Positions 51,919 to 59,631 of a stretch of DNA of 64,000 bases are shown in pieces. Each line of letters begins with the position of its first letter. Position 1 is the first letter of the stretch. The translations under genes were made by a program, and so were the position numbers. A model generated the notes under the pieces. It worked only from the letters and a program-made list of their open reading frames with translations, ran no database searches and was not told the DNA's origin. The DNA is from Billgrantia pellis (GTDB lineage: Bacteria; Pseudomonadota; Gammaproteobacteria; Pseudomonadales; Halomonadaceae): the NCBI RefSeq assembly GCF_008297955.1, contig NZ_VTPY01000006.1:62001-126000 (forward strand), given 5' to 3'.

Positions 51919-52119
51919 TGTCGTCAGTACTTCGGCTGATTGTCTTCTGCCCGTAAGGAACTGGCGATAAACTCCGCTTGCGCTTCATGAGCAGGGGTGA
52001 ACCCGATCACAAGGGAACGGGCTCTCCGGGAGCGACAGGCGATCGCGCTTGAAACTTATCGTGAAGAACAACACAGCCGGCCGACCGTGCCGGGATTATA
52101 GCCATACCAGGAGGGCTGT

Positions 52120-52398
52120 ATGCGTAAGCCAGAACTTGCTGCGGCAATTGCCGAGCGTGCGGAATTATCGAAGGACAAGGCCAGTCAGGTGCTCAACGTC
52201 ATTCTCGACGAAATCACCGGTAGCGTGGCTCAGGGTCAGGATGTCTCCCTGATTGGTTTCGGTACCTTCACCGTGCGCGAGCGTGCCGCACGAACCGGGA
52301 AGAACCCCCAGACCGGCCAGCCGTTGTCCATTCCGGCCAGCAAGACCGTGGCCTTCAAGCCGGGCAAGGGTCTCAAGGACGCCGTCGGCAAGGGGTGA
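52120..52398 (+). CDS. hupB: DNA-binding protein HU-beta
   Basis: Histone-like nucleoid protein, 92 aa, slightly longer than E. coli HU (90). RKPELAAAIAERAELSKDKASQVLNVILDEI, VSLIGFGTFTVRERAARTGKNPQTGQPLSIPASKTVAFKPGKGLKDAV; the RTGRNP-type DNA arm is present as RTGKNPQTG. AGGAGG ribosome site. The 201-base gap before it should hold its promoter, but I find no sure pair of elements. Confidence 0.93.
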   Translation: MRKPELAAAIAERAELSKDKASQVLNVILDEITGSVAQGQDVSLIGFGTFTVRERAARTGKNPQTGQPLSIPASKTVAFKPGKGLKDAVGKG

Positions 52399-52423
52399 CG
52401 TAGGCCAGACGGTTCTGCGTGGC

Positions 52424-52445
52424 GCGGCCTGTGTCGTCAGGCCGC
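52424..52445 (+). terminator. GC-rich hairpin after hupB
   Basis: GCGGCCTG / CAGGCCGC perfect 8-bp stem with 6-base loop; no T-run after it, so only a possible terminator. Confidence 0.45.
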
Positions 52446-52476
52446 GATATCCTTCTCTCGCTCGGACTGGATCGAC

Positions 52477-52833
52477 ATGAAGCTGCGATTGATGCTGTGG
52501 TTGCTGGGATGGCTGCTCAAGCGAGCCCTGCGCCGCAAGCCGGGCTTCCGTCAGACGCTATCCGACATGCGTGCCTTCGATTGGGGTATTGCCACCGAAG
52601 ACCTCTCCGTCGCACGTCACTATCGCATGTCGCCCGAGGGCATTCAGAGTGCCCCGGGGCTTCCCGTGGACCTCGACCTGGAGTTGCGCTTCGACGACGA
52701 GACGACCGCCATTCGCGTGCTGCGCAAGCCGACCCAGCAAGCCTTTCTCGATGGCATGATGGCAGGCCAGGTACGCCTAGTGGGCGACTCGGGCGACCTG
52801 AAAAAACTGCAGAAGCTGCTCACGCAGCTCTGA
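52477..52833 (+). CDS. small protein of unknown function, possibly SCP2-like
   Basis: 118 aa. A hydrophobic, Leu/Trp-rich N-terminal helix (KLRLMLWLLGWLLKRALRRKPG) followed by a soluble part LDLELRFDDETTAIRVLRKPTQQAFLDGMMAGQVRLVGDSGDLKKLQKLL. The latter recalls the SCP2 sterol-carrier pattern, in which a small beta sheet is followed by a G-x-V/L-x-x-x-G-D turn and a helix. I do not recognise a specific family. Located between hupB and a LysR gene, same strand. Confidence 0.7.
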   Translation: MKLRLMLWLLGWLLKRALRRKPGFRQTLSDMRAFDWGIATEDLSVARHYRMSPEGIQSAPGLPVDLDLELRFDDETTAIRVLRKPTQQAFLDGMMAGQVRLVGDSGDLKKLQKLLTQL

Positions 52834-52876
52834 ATCACTTTCATTACCAAGCTTCCCCTGCATGGCGTGACATGAC

Positions 52877-53845
52877 GTGGATATCCCTCACCAGCGGCTG
52901 GTCTATTTTAGAGTCACCCTGGAATCGGGCTCAGTACGTCAGGCAGCCGCAAGACTCGACATCGCTCCCTCGGCGGTGAGCCGGCAACTCAACCTGCTGG
53001 AGGAGGCACTAGGGGCGACGCTGCTGGAGCGTAAGCGAACCGGCATCCGCCCCACGCCGGTGGGCGAGATGCTGCTGCAATACTGCGAGCGGCGCGGCGC
53101 CCTCGACGAAAGCTTCATCGCCTCGCTGGAGGCCTACCAACGGCTGGAGACCGGCACCGTGTCGCTGGTGGTGGGCGAAGGTTTCGTCGGCGACCTGATC
53201 GCCAAGCCGCTGCGCGAGTTTACCGAACGCTATACCGGCATCCAGCTCGATATTCATCTGGCCGGCACCTCCGGCATCATCGAAGCGATCATCGATGAAC
53301 AGGCCCATATCGGCCTGATGTTTCATGAACGTACCCACCACCAGCTGCGCTTCTGGGTCTCGAGCCCGCAGCCGCTGATGGCCATCCTGCCGCCCGAGCA
53401 CCCGCTGGCCGAAGAGCCGGAGCCCCTAACCCTGGCTCAACTGAGCGAGGAGCCGATGGCGATGTGGGATCCCAGCCACCAGGTGCGGCAGATGGTGGAC
53501 CAGGCCTTTCACCAAGCGCGGCTGCGTCCGCGCATGAGCATGAATACCAACTCCATGGCGGTACTGGCGCAGTACGTGCGCAGCGGCATGGGCATCACCC
53601 TGCTGCCGGCCTTTGCCGTGGCCCGCGATCTCGAAGCGGGAACGCTGATGGCGCGTCCGGTCGACGACCCCCTGTTCCTGCGCTCCCAGGCGCATATGGT
53701 CACCCGCATCGGGCGCCAGCAGCCCAAGGCCAGCGTGCTACTGCTGCGCCACCTTCAGCGCTGGATGCAGGCCTTCCAGGGCGCCGCGGTGCCCTCCCTC
53801 GAGAGCGCTGCGGCGGGCGGCGATCAGCCCACGCCGTTGCCGTAG
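52877..53845 (+). CDS. LysR-family transcriptional regulator
   Basis: 322 aa. N-terminal winged HTH (LVYFRVTLESGSVRQAAARLDIAPSAVSRQLNLLEEALGATLLERKRTGIRPTPVGE) and a periplasmic-binding-type effector domain (SLVVGEGFVGDLIAKPL, IGLMFHERTHHQLRFW, GMGITLLPAFAVARD). GTG start at 52877. Its end overlaps the convergent ALDH gene by 22 bases. The effector is unknown; adjacency makes it a candidate regulator of the operon at 53.8-58.8 kb, although it is convergent to that operon and not divergent. Confidence 0.9.
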   Translation: MDIPHQRLVYFRVTLESGSVRQAAARLDIAPSAVSRQLNLLEEALGATLLERKRTGIRPTPVGEMLLQYCERRGALDESFIASLEAYQRLETGTVSLVVGEGFVGDLIAKPLREFTERYTGIQLDIHLAGTSGIIEAIIDEQAHIGLMFHERTHHQLRFWVSSPQPLMAILPPEHPLAEEPEPLTLAQLSEEPMAMWDPSHQVRQMVDQAFHQARLRPRMSMNTNSMAVLAQYVRSGMGITLLPAFAVARDLEAGTLMARPVDDPLFLRSQAHMVTRIGRQQPKASVLLLRHLQRWMQAFQGAAVPSLESAAAGGDQPTPLP

Positions 53846-55374
53846 CCCATCGCCACGCTGGCTTCGCTGGCGGTCTCCACCCACACGCTCTGCGGCAGGG
53901 TGTACTCGCGCAGGCCGTCGAGACCGCTGGAACGACCGAAGCCGCTGTCGCCGAAGCCGCCGAAGGGCGACATCACGCTGATCGCCTTGTAGCCGTTGAT
54001 CCACACCGTGCCGGCGCGCAGTTGGCCGGCCACCCGGTGCGCGCGGGCCGGGTCCTGGGTCCACACCGCGCCGGCGAGACCGAAGCGGGTGGCGTTGGCC
54101 AGGCGTACGGCCTCCGCTTCATCATCGAAGGGCATTGCCACCAGTACCGGGCCGAATACCTCCTCGCGGGCGATCTCCATCTCCGGGGTGACGTCGACCA
54201 GCACCGTGGGTGCCAGGAAGTAGCCCTTTGCCTCCTCGGGCAAGCCTGCCGGGCGGCTGCCACCGGCGATCACCCGCGCGCCGGCGGCCACGGCGTCCTC
54301 GATCATGCGCGTCACGTGAGCGTATTGGCGGGCGTTCTGCAGCGGCCCCATGCGGGTCGCCTCGTCGCCGGGCAGGCCGACTTCGATCCCGGCCGCGGCG
54401 CGCGCCAGCCGCTCGGTCACCTCCGCGAAGGCCTCGCGCTGAACCAGCAGTCGCGAGCCGGCCACGCAGCTCTGTCCCGCCGCGGCGAAGATCGCCGCCT
54501 GGGCGCCGGCCACGGCGGCGTCTAGCCTGGCATCGGCGAAAACGATGTTGGCCGACTTGCCGCCCAGCTCCAGCACGCTCGGTACCAGCCGCCGCGCGCC
54601 GGCCTCGGCGATCAGGCGACCGCTGTGGGGCGAGCCGACGAATACCAGCTTGCTGATGCCTTCGCTGCCGGTGAGTGCCGCGCCAGTGCTCGGCCCCAGG
54701 CCGTTGACGATGTTGACCAGCCCCTTGGGCAGGCCGCCTTGCTCCAGCAGCCGAGCGATCACCACCGAGGTGAAGGGGGTGAGTTCGGAGGGCTTGAGCA
54801 CCACGCCGTTGCCGGCGGCGATGGCCGGGGCGAGCTGCCAGGCGCAGGTGAACATCGGCGCGTTCCACGGCGTGATCTGTCCCACCACCCCATAGGGCAC
54901 GTGACGCACGTAGTTGAGGTGACTGGTGGGTACCGGGATCACCTCGCCGTGCTGCTTGTCGCACCAGCCGGCGTAGTACTCGAACATCTCGCGCACCTTG
55001 CCGACCTCGCCGCGGCAGTCGCGGATCGGCTTGCCGGCCACCACGCTCTCGAGCTGGGCCAGTGCTTCCTCTTGGCCTTCGAGGCCGCGTACGGCGGCGT
55101 TCATGCGTCGACCGCGCTCGCTGGCGGTGAGTGCCATCCACGCCTGCTGCGCCCGGCTGGCGGCGGCAACGGCACGCTCGACCAGGGCGGGGCCGGCATC
55201 GCGATAGTCGAGCAGCGCCTCGTCGGTGGCGGGATCGACCAGCGTTATCGTCTCGCCTTCGCCCGGACAGGGTGCGCCGTCGACCCAGTTGGAGAACCAC
55301 ACCTCGTCCTGCAGGGCGAAGCCATCCAGCAGCGTCGAGAGTCGTTCACGGGCCTGTTGGTTGAGAGGGTTCAT
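53824..55374 (-). CDS. NAD(P)-dependent aldehyde dehydrogenase
   Basis: 516 aa, full-length ALDH. Oxyanion Asn region GVVGQITPWNAPMFTCAWQLAPAIAAGNGVVLKPSE, cofactor loop FVGSPHSGRLIAEAG, general base Glu in VLELGGKSANIVF, nucleophile Cys in AAGQSCVAGSR and the end SPFGGFGDSGFGRSSGLDGLREYTLPQSVWV. Substrate cannot be read from sequence. GGAG precedes ATG 55374; the ATG overlaps the stop of the upstream dehydrogenase by 4 bases, so the two are coupled. Last gene of the operon. Confidence 0.94.
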   Translation of the reverse strand: MNPLNQQARERLSTLLDGFALQDEVWFSNWVDGAPCPGEGETITLVDPATDEALLDYRDAGPALVERAVAAASRAQQAWMALTASERGRRMNAAVRGLEGQEEALAQLESVVAGKPIRDCRGEVGKVREMFEYYAGWCDKQHGEVIPVPTSHLNYVRHVPYGVVGQITPWNAPMFTCAWQLAPAIAAGNGVVLKPSELTPFTSVVIARLLEQGGLPKGLVNIVNGLGPSTGAALTGSEGISKLVFVGSPHSGRLIAEAGARRLVPSVLELGGKSANIVFADARLDAAVAGAQAAIFAAAGQSCVAGSRLLVQREAFAEVTERLARAAAGIEVGLPGDEATRMGPLQNARQYAHVTRMIEDAVAAGARVIAGGSRPAGLPEEAKGYFLAPTVLVDVTPEMEIAREEVFGPVLVAMPFDDEAEAVRLANATRFGLAGAVWTQDPARAHRVAGQLRAGTVWINGYKAISVMSPFGGFGDSGFGRSSGLDGLREYTLPQSVWVETASEASVAMGYGNGVG

Positions 55375-56258
55375 GGCGCAGTCTCCTCGGTGGGGGTAGC
55401 AGCGGCCAGCAGCGCGCCGGCGATACGGTTGAAGTCGTCGCCATCGGCGAGATGCTCCGGGTCGGCGTGCCACGCCTCGACCACGGCATCGAGCAGGCCC
55501 GGTGGCATGTCGAGGCGCTTGGCGGCGTCGCGGGCCAGGCGCAGGTCCTTGCGCATCAGGCCGGTGGTGAAACCCGAGTCGAAGCGCCCGGAGAGGATCC
55601 ATTCGGGGAAGTTGACCTCGCTGACCGCGCTGCGCCCCGAGCCGCTGTTGAGTCCGGCCAGGCAGGCGGCGGGATCGACCCCGGCGCGGGCGGCCATGGC
55701 CACCGCCTCGGCGGTGGTCAGCAGGTGCGCGGCGCACAGATAGTTGTTGGCCAGCTTGACCACATGGCCGCTGCCCGGCCCGCCGACATGGGTATAGCGG
55801 GCCGACATCGCCTCGAGCATCGGCGCCAGGCACTCGATGGTGGCCGCCTCGCCGCCGAGCAGCATGCCGAGCTTGCCCGTCGCCGCTCCCTTGGGGCCAC
55901 CGCTGACCGGGGCGTCGAGCCATTCCAGCCCGGCGGCCTGGACCTTGGCGGCCAGCTCCCGGCTGATCACCGGATCCGAGGTCGAGGTATCGACGATGAC
56001 GCTGCCCTTCGGTGCCAGGCCGAGCAGGCCGGGCGAGGTCTCGACCACCTCCCGGACCTGGGCCGAGGTGGGCAGCGACAGCAGGTAGACGTCGCTCGGT
56101 GGCAGCTCGTCGGGGGCGATCACGGGCAGCCCCCGTTTGGCCAGGCGCTGGCGGGCGCTCTCGAACAGGTCGCTGCCGGCGACGTCGAAACCGGCGGCTT
56201 GCAGGGTCAGGGCCATGTTGCCGCCCATTTGGCCGAGGCCGATAACGCAGATTCTCAT
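55371..56258 (-). CDS. NAD-binding beta-hydroxyacid dehydrogenase (HIBADH family)
   Basis: 295 aa. Rossmann start MRICVIGLGQMGGNMALTLQAAG, substrate motif LDAPVSGGPKGAATGKL, and catalytic Lys in GSGHVVKLANNYLCAAHLL. The family includes 3-hydroxyisobutyrate, tartronate-semialdehyde and threonate dehydrogenases; I cannot tell which. Together with the ALDH, it could turn a hydroxy acid into a semialdehyde and then an acid. A 98-base gap separates it from the M20 gene upstream. Confidence 0.93.
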   Translation of the reverse strand: MRICVIGLGQMGGNMALTLQAAGFDVAGSDLFESARQRLAKRGLPVIAPDELPPSDVYLLSLPTSAQVREVVETSPGLLGLAPKGSVIVDTSTSDPVISRELAAKVQAAGLEWLDAPVSGGPKGAATGKLGMLLGGEAATIECLAPMLEAMSARYTHVGGPGSGHVVKLANNYLCAAHLLTTAEAVAMAARAGVDPAACLAGLNSGSGRSAVSEVNFPEWILSGRFDSGFTTGLMRKDLRLARDAAKRLDMPPGLLDAVVEAWHADPEHLADGDDFNRIAGALLAAATPTEETAP

Positions 56259-56356
56259 GGACGTTCCTCAATAAGATGCAGATGCCGTGTCTGGCAGGCG
56301 CGTCGATCCGGGCCGCAGCAGCGCTGCGGCCATGGAAGCCGTGGCGAAAAGCGCCG

Positions 56357-57517
56357 TCAGTCGTCCAGCAGGGCCTTGACCAGTGCCTGCCAGTAAGCCA
56401 CGCCGAGCGGGGCGATGGCGTCGTTGAAGTCGTAGTGCGGGTTGTGCAGTGCCGCGCTCTCCACGCCGTTACCGAGCCAGATGTAGGCGCCGGGACAGGC
56501 CTCGAGCATGAAGGCGAAGTCCTCCGAAGCCATGCTCGGCGGCAGGTCGCGATGCACGCGGGTGATGCCCGGCAACGTCTCGAGCACTCCGGCGCAGCGC
56601 GCCGCATGCTCGGGCGCGTTGATCGTGGCGGGATAGCGCGACTGGTAGTCGAGTTCGACCTTGAGGTCGTGGAACCCGGCCAGCGCCTCGACGGCCTGAC
56701 GAAAGCGTCGCTCCAGATAGGTGCGCAGCTCGCCGTCGAAGCAGCGCAGGGTGCCGCGCAGCTCCACCGTTTCCGGGATCACGTTGAAGGCGTCGCCGGC
56801 GTGGAACTGGGTGATGCTGAGCACCGCGCTCTGGTGGGGCGGCGTCTCGCGACTGATCAGCCCCTGCAGCTGGCTGGCCAGCTGACAGGCGGCCAGGAGG
56901 GTGTCGCTGCCCAGGTGAGGCATGGCGGCGTGGCAGCCGCGCCCGCTGAGCCTCAGGGTGAAGACGTCGAAAGCGGCCATTACCGCGCCGTCATGCACCG
57001 CCGCCTCGCCCACGGCGAGTCCGGGCCAGTTGTGCAAACCGTAGACGGCTTCCATGGGGAAGCGCTCGAAGAGCCCTTCCTCGACCATCACGCGGCCGCC
57101 GCCCTCGCTCTCCTCCGCCGGTTGGAAGATGAAGACCACCCTGCCGGCGAAGTCAGGGGCGGCAGCCAGTGCGCAGGCTGCCCCCAGCAGCATGGTGGTA
57201 TGTCCATCGTGACCGCAGGCGTGCATCTTGCCCGGCCTGCGGGAGGCATGATCGAAGCGGTTGGCCTCCTCGACGTCGAGCGCATCGATGTCGGCCCGTA
57301 GCCCGATGGCGCGTCCGGGACCGCGCCTGCCGTCGAGAATCGCCACGACGCCGGTACCGCCACCCAGCCCGGTCACGACCTCGAGACCGGCCTGGCGCAG
57401 CAGCTCGGCGATGCGCCCGGCGGTGCGATGCTCCTCGAAGGCGGTTTCCGGGTGGCGATGGAAGTCGTGGCGCCAGGCCGTGAGGCGCTCGGGCGTCGGT
57501 AGCAGGCGGTCATCCAT
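56357..57517 (-). CDS. M20 family amidohydrolase / aminoacylase
   Basis: 386 aa M20D metallohydrolase, hippurate hydrolase/IAA-amino-acid hydrolase type. RHDFHRHPETAFEEHRTA, LRADIDALDVEE, metal site MHACGHDGHTTMLLGAA, FIFQPAEESEGGGRVMVEEGLFERF, GRGCHAAMPHLGSDTL and SEDFAFMLEACPGAYIWLGNG. Likely cleaves an N-acyl amino acid or similar amide inside the cell. GAGGAG 7 bases before ATG 57517. It follows the two membrane genes closely, suggesting that the carrier brings in its substrate. Confidence 0.92.
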   Translation of the reverse strand: MDDRLLPTPERLTAWRHDFHRHPETAFEEHRTAGRIAELLRQAGLEVVTGLGGGTGVVAILDGRRGPGRAIGLRADIDALDVEEANRFDHASRRPGKMHACGHDGHTTMLLGAACALAAAPDFAGRVVFIFQPAEESEGGGRVMVEEGLFERFPMEAVYGLHNWPGLAVGEAAVHDGAVMAAFDVFTLRLSGRGCHAAMPHLGSDTLLAACQLASQLQGLISRETPPHQSAVLSITQFHAGDAFNVIPETVELRGTLRCFDGELRTYLERRFRQAVEALAGFHDLKVELDYQSRYPATINAPEHAARCAGVLETLPGITRVHRDLPPSMASEDFAFMLEACPGAYIWLGNGVESAALHNPHYDFNDAIAPLGVAYWQALVKALLDD

Positions 57518-57528
57518 GAACGGGCTCC

Positions 57529-58017
57529 TCAGAGAATCAGGTGGGCGATGAATGCCGAGGCAACGAAGGTACCGGTGAATACCAGCAGCGAGACGATCAC
57601 CAGCTTCCAGCCGGTCTGGCGGAACATGGTGAACTCGCGGCCGGTCAGCGCCAGGCCGGCATAGGCCAGTACCGGCGTCACCACGGCGAGGAAGTTGACA
57701 TGGGAAAGCTGCTCGACGACCCAGGCGTTGCCGGGAAAGAAAGGCAACGTCATGGCGATACTGACCAGCGAGACCCAGGCCACGCTGGGCAGGTAGAACG
57801 GGGCGAAGCGGCCGATGACCAAGCCGATCATGACCATGACATAGAGCAGAATCATGCCGGGCAATGCCTGGAGCAGCGGGGCGCCGTTGATCATGTTCGA
57901 GCACCAGGCCGCCACGCACACCACGGCCAGCAACAGGGCGGTCTTGCCGAGCTGCTGCTCGGGGCGCAACTCCTCGAGGGCGTCGGCGTTCAGTGTGGGA
58001 GTGGTATCAGCTTTCAT
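57529..58017 (-). CDS. small membrane protein, probable partner of the DUF3100-like protein
   Basis: 162 aa with about four helices (ALLLAVVCVAAWCSNMI, LPGMILLYVMVMIGLVIG, VAWVSLVSIAMTLPFF, LVIVSLLVFTGTFVASAFIAHLIL). I do not recognise a named family. Its start overlaps the end of the upstream membrane gene by 11 bases, and it lies 11 bases before the M20 gene, so it is most likely one half of a two-subunit carrier. Confidence 0.75.
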   Translation of the reverse strand: MKADTTPTLNADALEELRPEQQLGKTALLLAVVCVAAWCSNMINGAPLLQALPGMILLYVMVMIGLVIGRFAPFYLPSVAWVSLVSIAMTLPFFPGNAWVVEQLSHVNFLAVVTPVLAYAGLALTGREFTMFRQTGWKLVIVSLLVFTGTFVASAFIAHLIL

Positions 58018-58825
58018 GGCGAATCTCCTGCAGGGGGGCGCCGCCCAGACGCTTGTAGAGCCATTCGGCCGCGGGCAGGGCGATGAACAGGGAGACGTAG
58101 AGGCCGGTGGCGTAGGTCAGCAGGTTGCTGGCGCCGGAGAAGGCCAGCAGTTCGTCGCGCAGATGGGGTGCGGCTTCTGCCAGGGCGCCGGAACAGGCCG
58201 CCACCATGCTGCCGCTGCCCACGCCGCAGGCCATGGCCAGAGCACGGATGTCGAGGACATCCAGCGAGGCCAGGTAGCCGGCCATCAGCGCGAAATAGAG
58301 GGTGCCGAACATGGTGCCTACCACGTAGACCCCCATGATGCCGATGCCTTCGGGGCTTCTCAGGCCGTATCTGTCGGAGATGACCGCGATGTTGGGTTCG
58401 CGGGCGATGGAGTAGGTGGCGCCAATGGCCTCGCGTCCCATGCGCAGCACCAGCACGGCGAAAGGCAGCGCCAGCAGCATGGTGCCGAGGTTGCCGAGCT
58501 CCTGCAGGAGAAGCGCGGGGCCGGCGGCGATGATCTGCTCGATGGCCGGGCCGATGGTGGAGCCGAATTTGGCGATGAAGGGCAGGATGGAGATCATGAT
58601 CAGCGGCCCGGCGGCGTTGCTGACCCGTTTGGGAATGATCCGCTGCATGCCCGAGAACAGGTGCGGATTGAGCAGCACACCGATCAGGAAGGCGTAGAAC
58701 AGCGGCAGCAGCAACAGCGTGCCGGGACCGAGAGGAATGCGCAGGATGCCGATCGCTTCGGCCAGCAGCGACGCCAGCACCACCGTCAGGTGCAGACGCC
58801 AGTCGAGTAGCAGTTTCATGTCCAT
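58007..58825 (-). CDS. DUF3100-like membrane protein
   Basis: 272 aa with about eight helices. The segments GILRIPLGPGTLLLLPLFYAFLIGVLLNP, IGIMGVYVVGTMFGTLYFALMAGYLASL and MACGVGSGSMVAACSGALAE recall DUF3100 proteins, which often sit beside M20 aminoacylases; I give this from memory. The two halves show a loose similarity that would suit an inverted-repeat carrier. AAGGA 7 bases before ATG 58825. First gene of the operon. Confidence 0.75.
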   Translation of the reverse strand: MDMKLLLDWRLHLTVVLASLLAEAIGILRIPLGPGTLLLLPLFYAFLIGVLLNPHLFSGMQRIIPKRVSNAAGPLIMISILPFIAKFGSTIGPAIEQIIAAGPALLLQELGNLGTMLLALPFAVLVLRMGREAIGATYSIAREPNIAVISDRYGLRSPEGIGIMGVYVVGTMFGTLYFALMAGYLASLDVLDIRALAMACGVGSGSMVAACSGALAEAAPHLRDELLAFSGASNLLTYATGLYVSLFIALPAAEWLYKRLGGAPLQEIRHES

Positions 58826-58968
58826 GGAGTTGTCCTTGTCGTGGTATGGGACAACCCCGAGTATCGAAAGGAGAGTGTTCCAATGATAGGCGCTTAATGT
58901 TCTGAAAATTACACCCTGAGAGGACACGGCGGACCTACACTTTGAGCGTATCGACTGCAAGGAAGACC

Positions 58969-59574
58969 ATGGAACGCTCACCTAGCATATGGCAATTGCC
59001 GCTCACGGATTTCCGCAACGCTATCGAGGCTCGCGCCATGCCGGGCTGCGGTGCGGCGGCAGCGGTCAGCGCGGGATTGGGTCTGGCCCTCGTCCTCAAG
59101 GGGTTGCGCCTGAGCGATACCCGAGCGCCCGGGGTGCCGCGGAGGGAGCTGATCGCGCGTGGCGATGGCTTGCGCGACGAGTTGGCACGCCTTGCCGATG
59201 ACGATATCGCCGTCTTCGAGAATTACCTGTCGGCCAAGAAGCACTCCCATGGCACGCCTCAGCGGGCCGGACGAGAAATCGGCGAGATGGAGCGGGCCAT
59301 CGAATCCGCTTGTCGCGTGCCGCTGGCGATTGCACGGGCCTGTCGCGACGGGCTGGTGTTGAGTGTTGAAGCGCTACCCCAAACGGCCGAGCGGCTGCAG
59401 AGCGATACCCTGGCCGGTGCGAAGCTGCTGCATGCGGGGTTAGGTGCGGTGCTGGCGGGGGTTGACGATAACCTTGAGGGGCTCGCCGACCCGAAAGAGC
59501 GGCGTGCGCTGGAAGGTGAGCGTGAAACGCTCCAGGCCGAAGCCGATAGCTGGCTTTCCCGGCTTTCAGCGTAA
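58969..59574 (+). CDS. cyclodeaminase/cyclohydrolase-family protein
   Basis: 201 aa, all-helical, resembling the C-terminal half of FTCD and FchA (formimino-THF cyclodeaminase, methenyl-THF cyclohydrolase). AMPGCGAAAAVSAGLGLALVLKGL stands for the usual GGGSVAAL-type start; then FENYLSAKKHSHGT, ACRVPLAIARACRDGLVLSVEALP and SDTLAGAKLLHAGLGAVLAGVDDNL. AAGGAAG before ATG 58969. No folate or histidine-degradation gene nearby, so the substrate is unclear. Divergent from the DUF3100-like operon across 143 bases. Confidence 0.8.
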   Translation: MERSPSIWQLPLTDFRNAIEARAMPGCGAAAAVSAGLGLALVLKGLRLSDTRAPGVPRRELIARGDGLRDELARLADDDIAVFENYLSAKKHSHGTPQRAGREIGEMERAIESACRVPLAIARACRDGLVLSVEALPQTAERLQSDTLAGAKLLHAGLGAVLAGVDDNLEGLADPKERRALEGERETLQAEADSWLSRLSA

Positions 59575-59631
59575 GAGCCTGCGTTGACTGTGTGTCTATA
59601 CGAAAGTCGAATGTCGGGTAGAGTATAGGGC

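Noticed and set aside
55375..56607. Extension of the ALDH frame upstream through the dehydrogenase gene
   Set aside because: It is the out-of-frame shadow of the HIBADH gene; the ALDH has its own ATG with GGAG at 55374.
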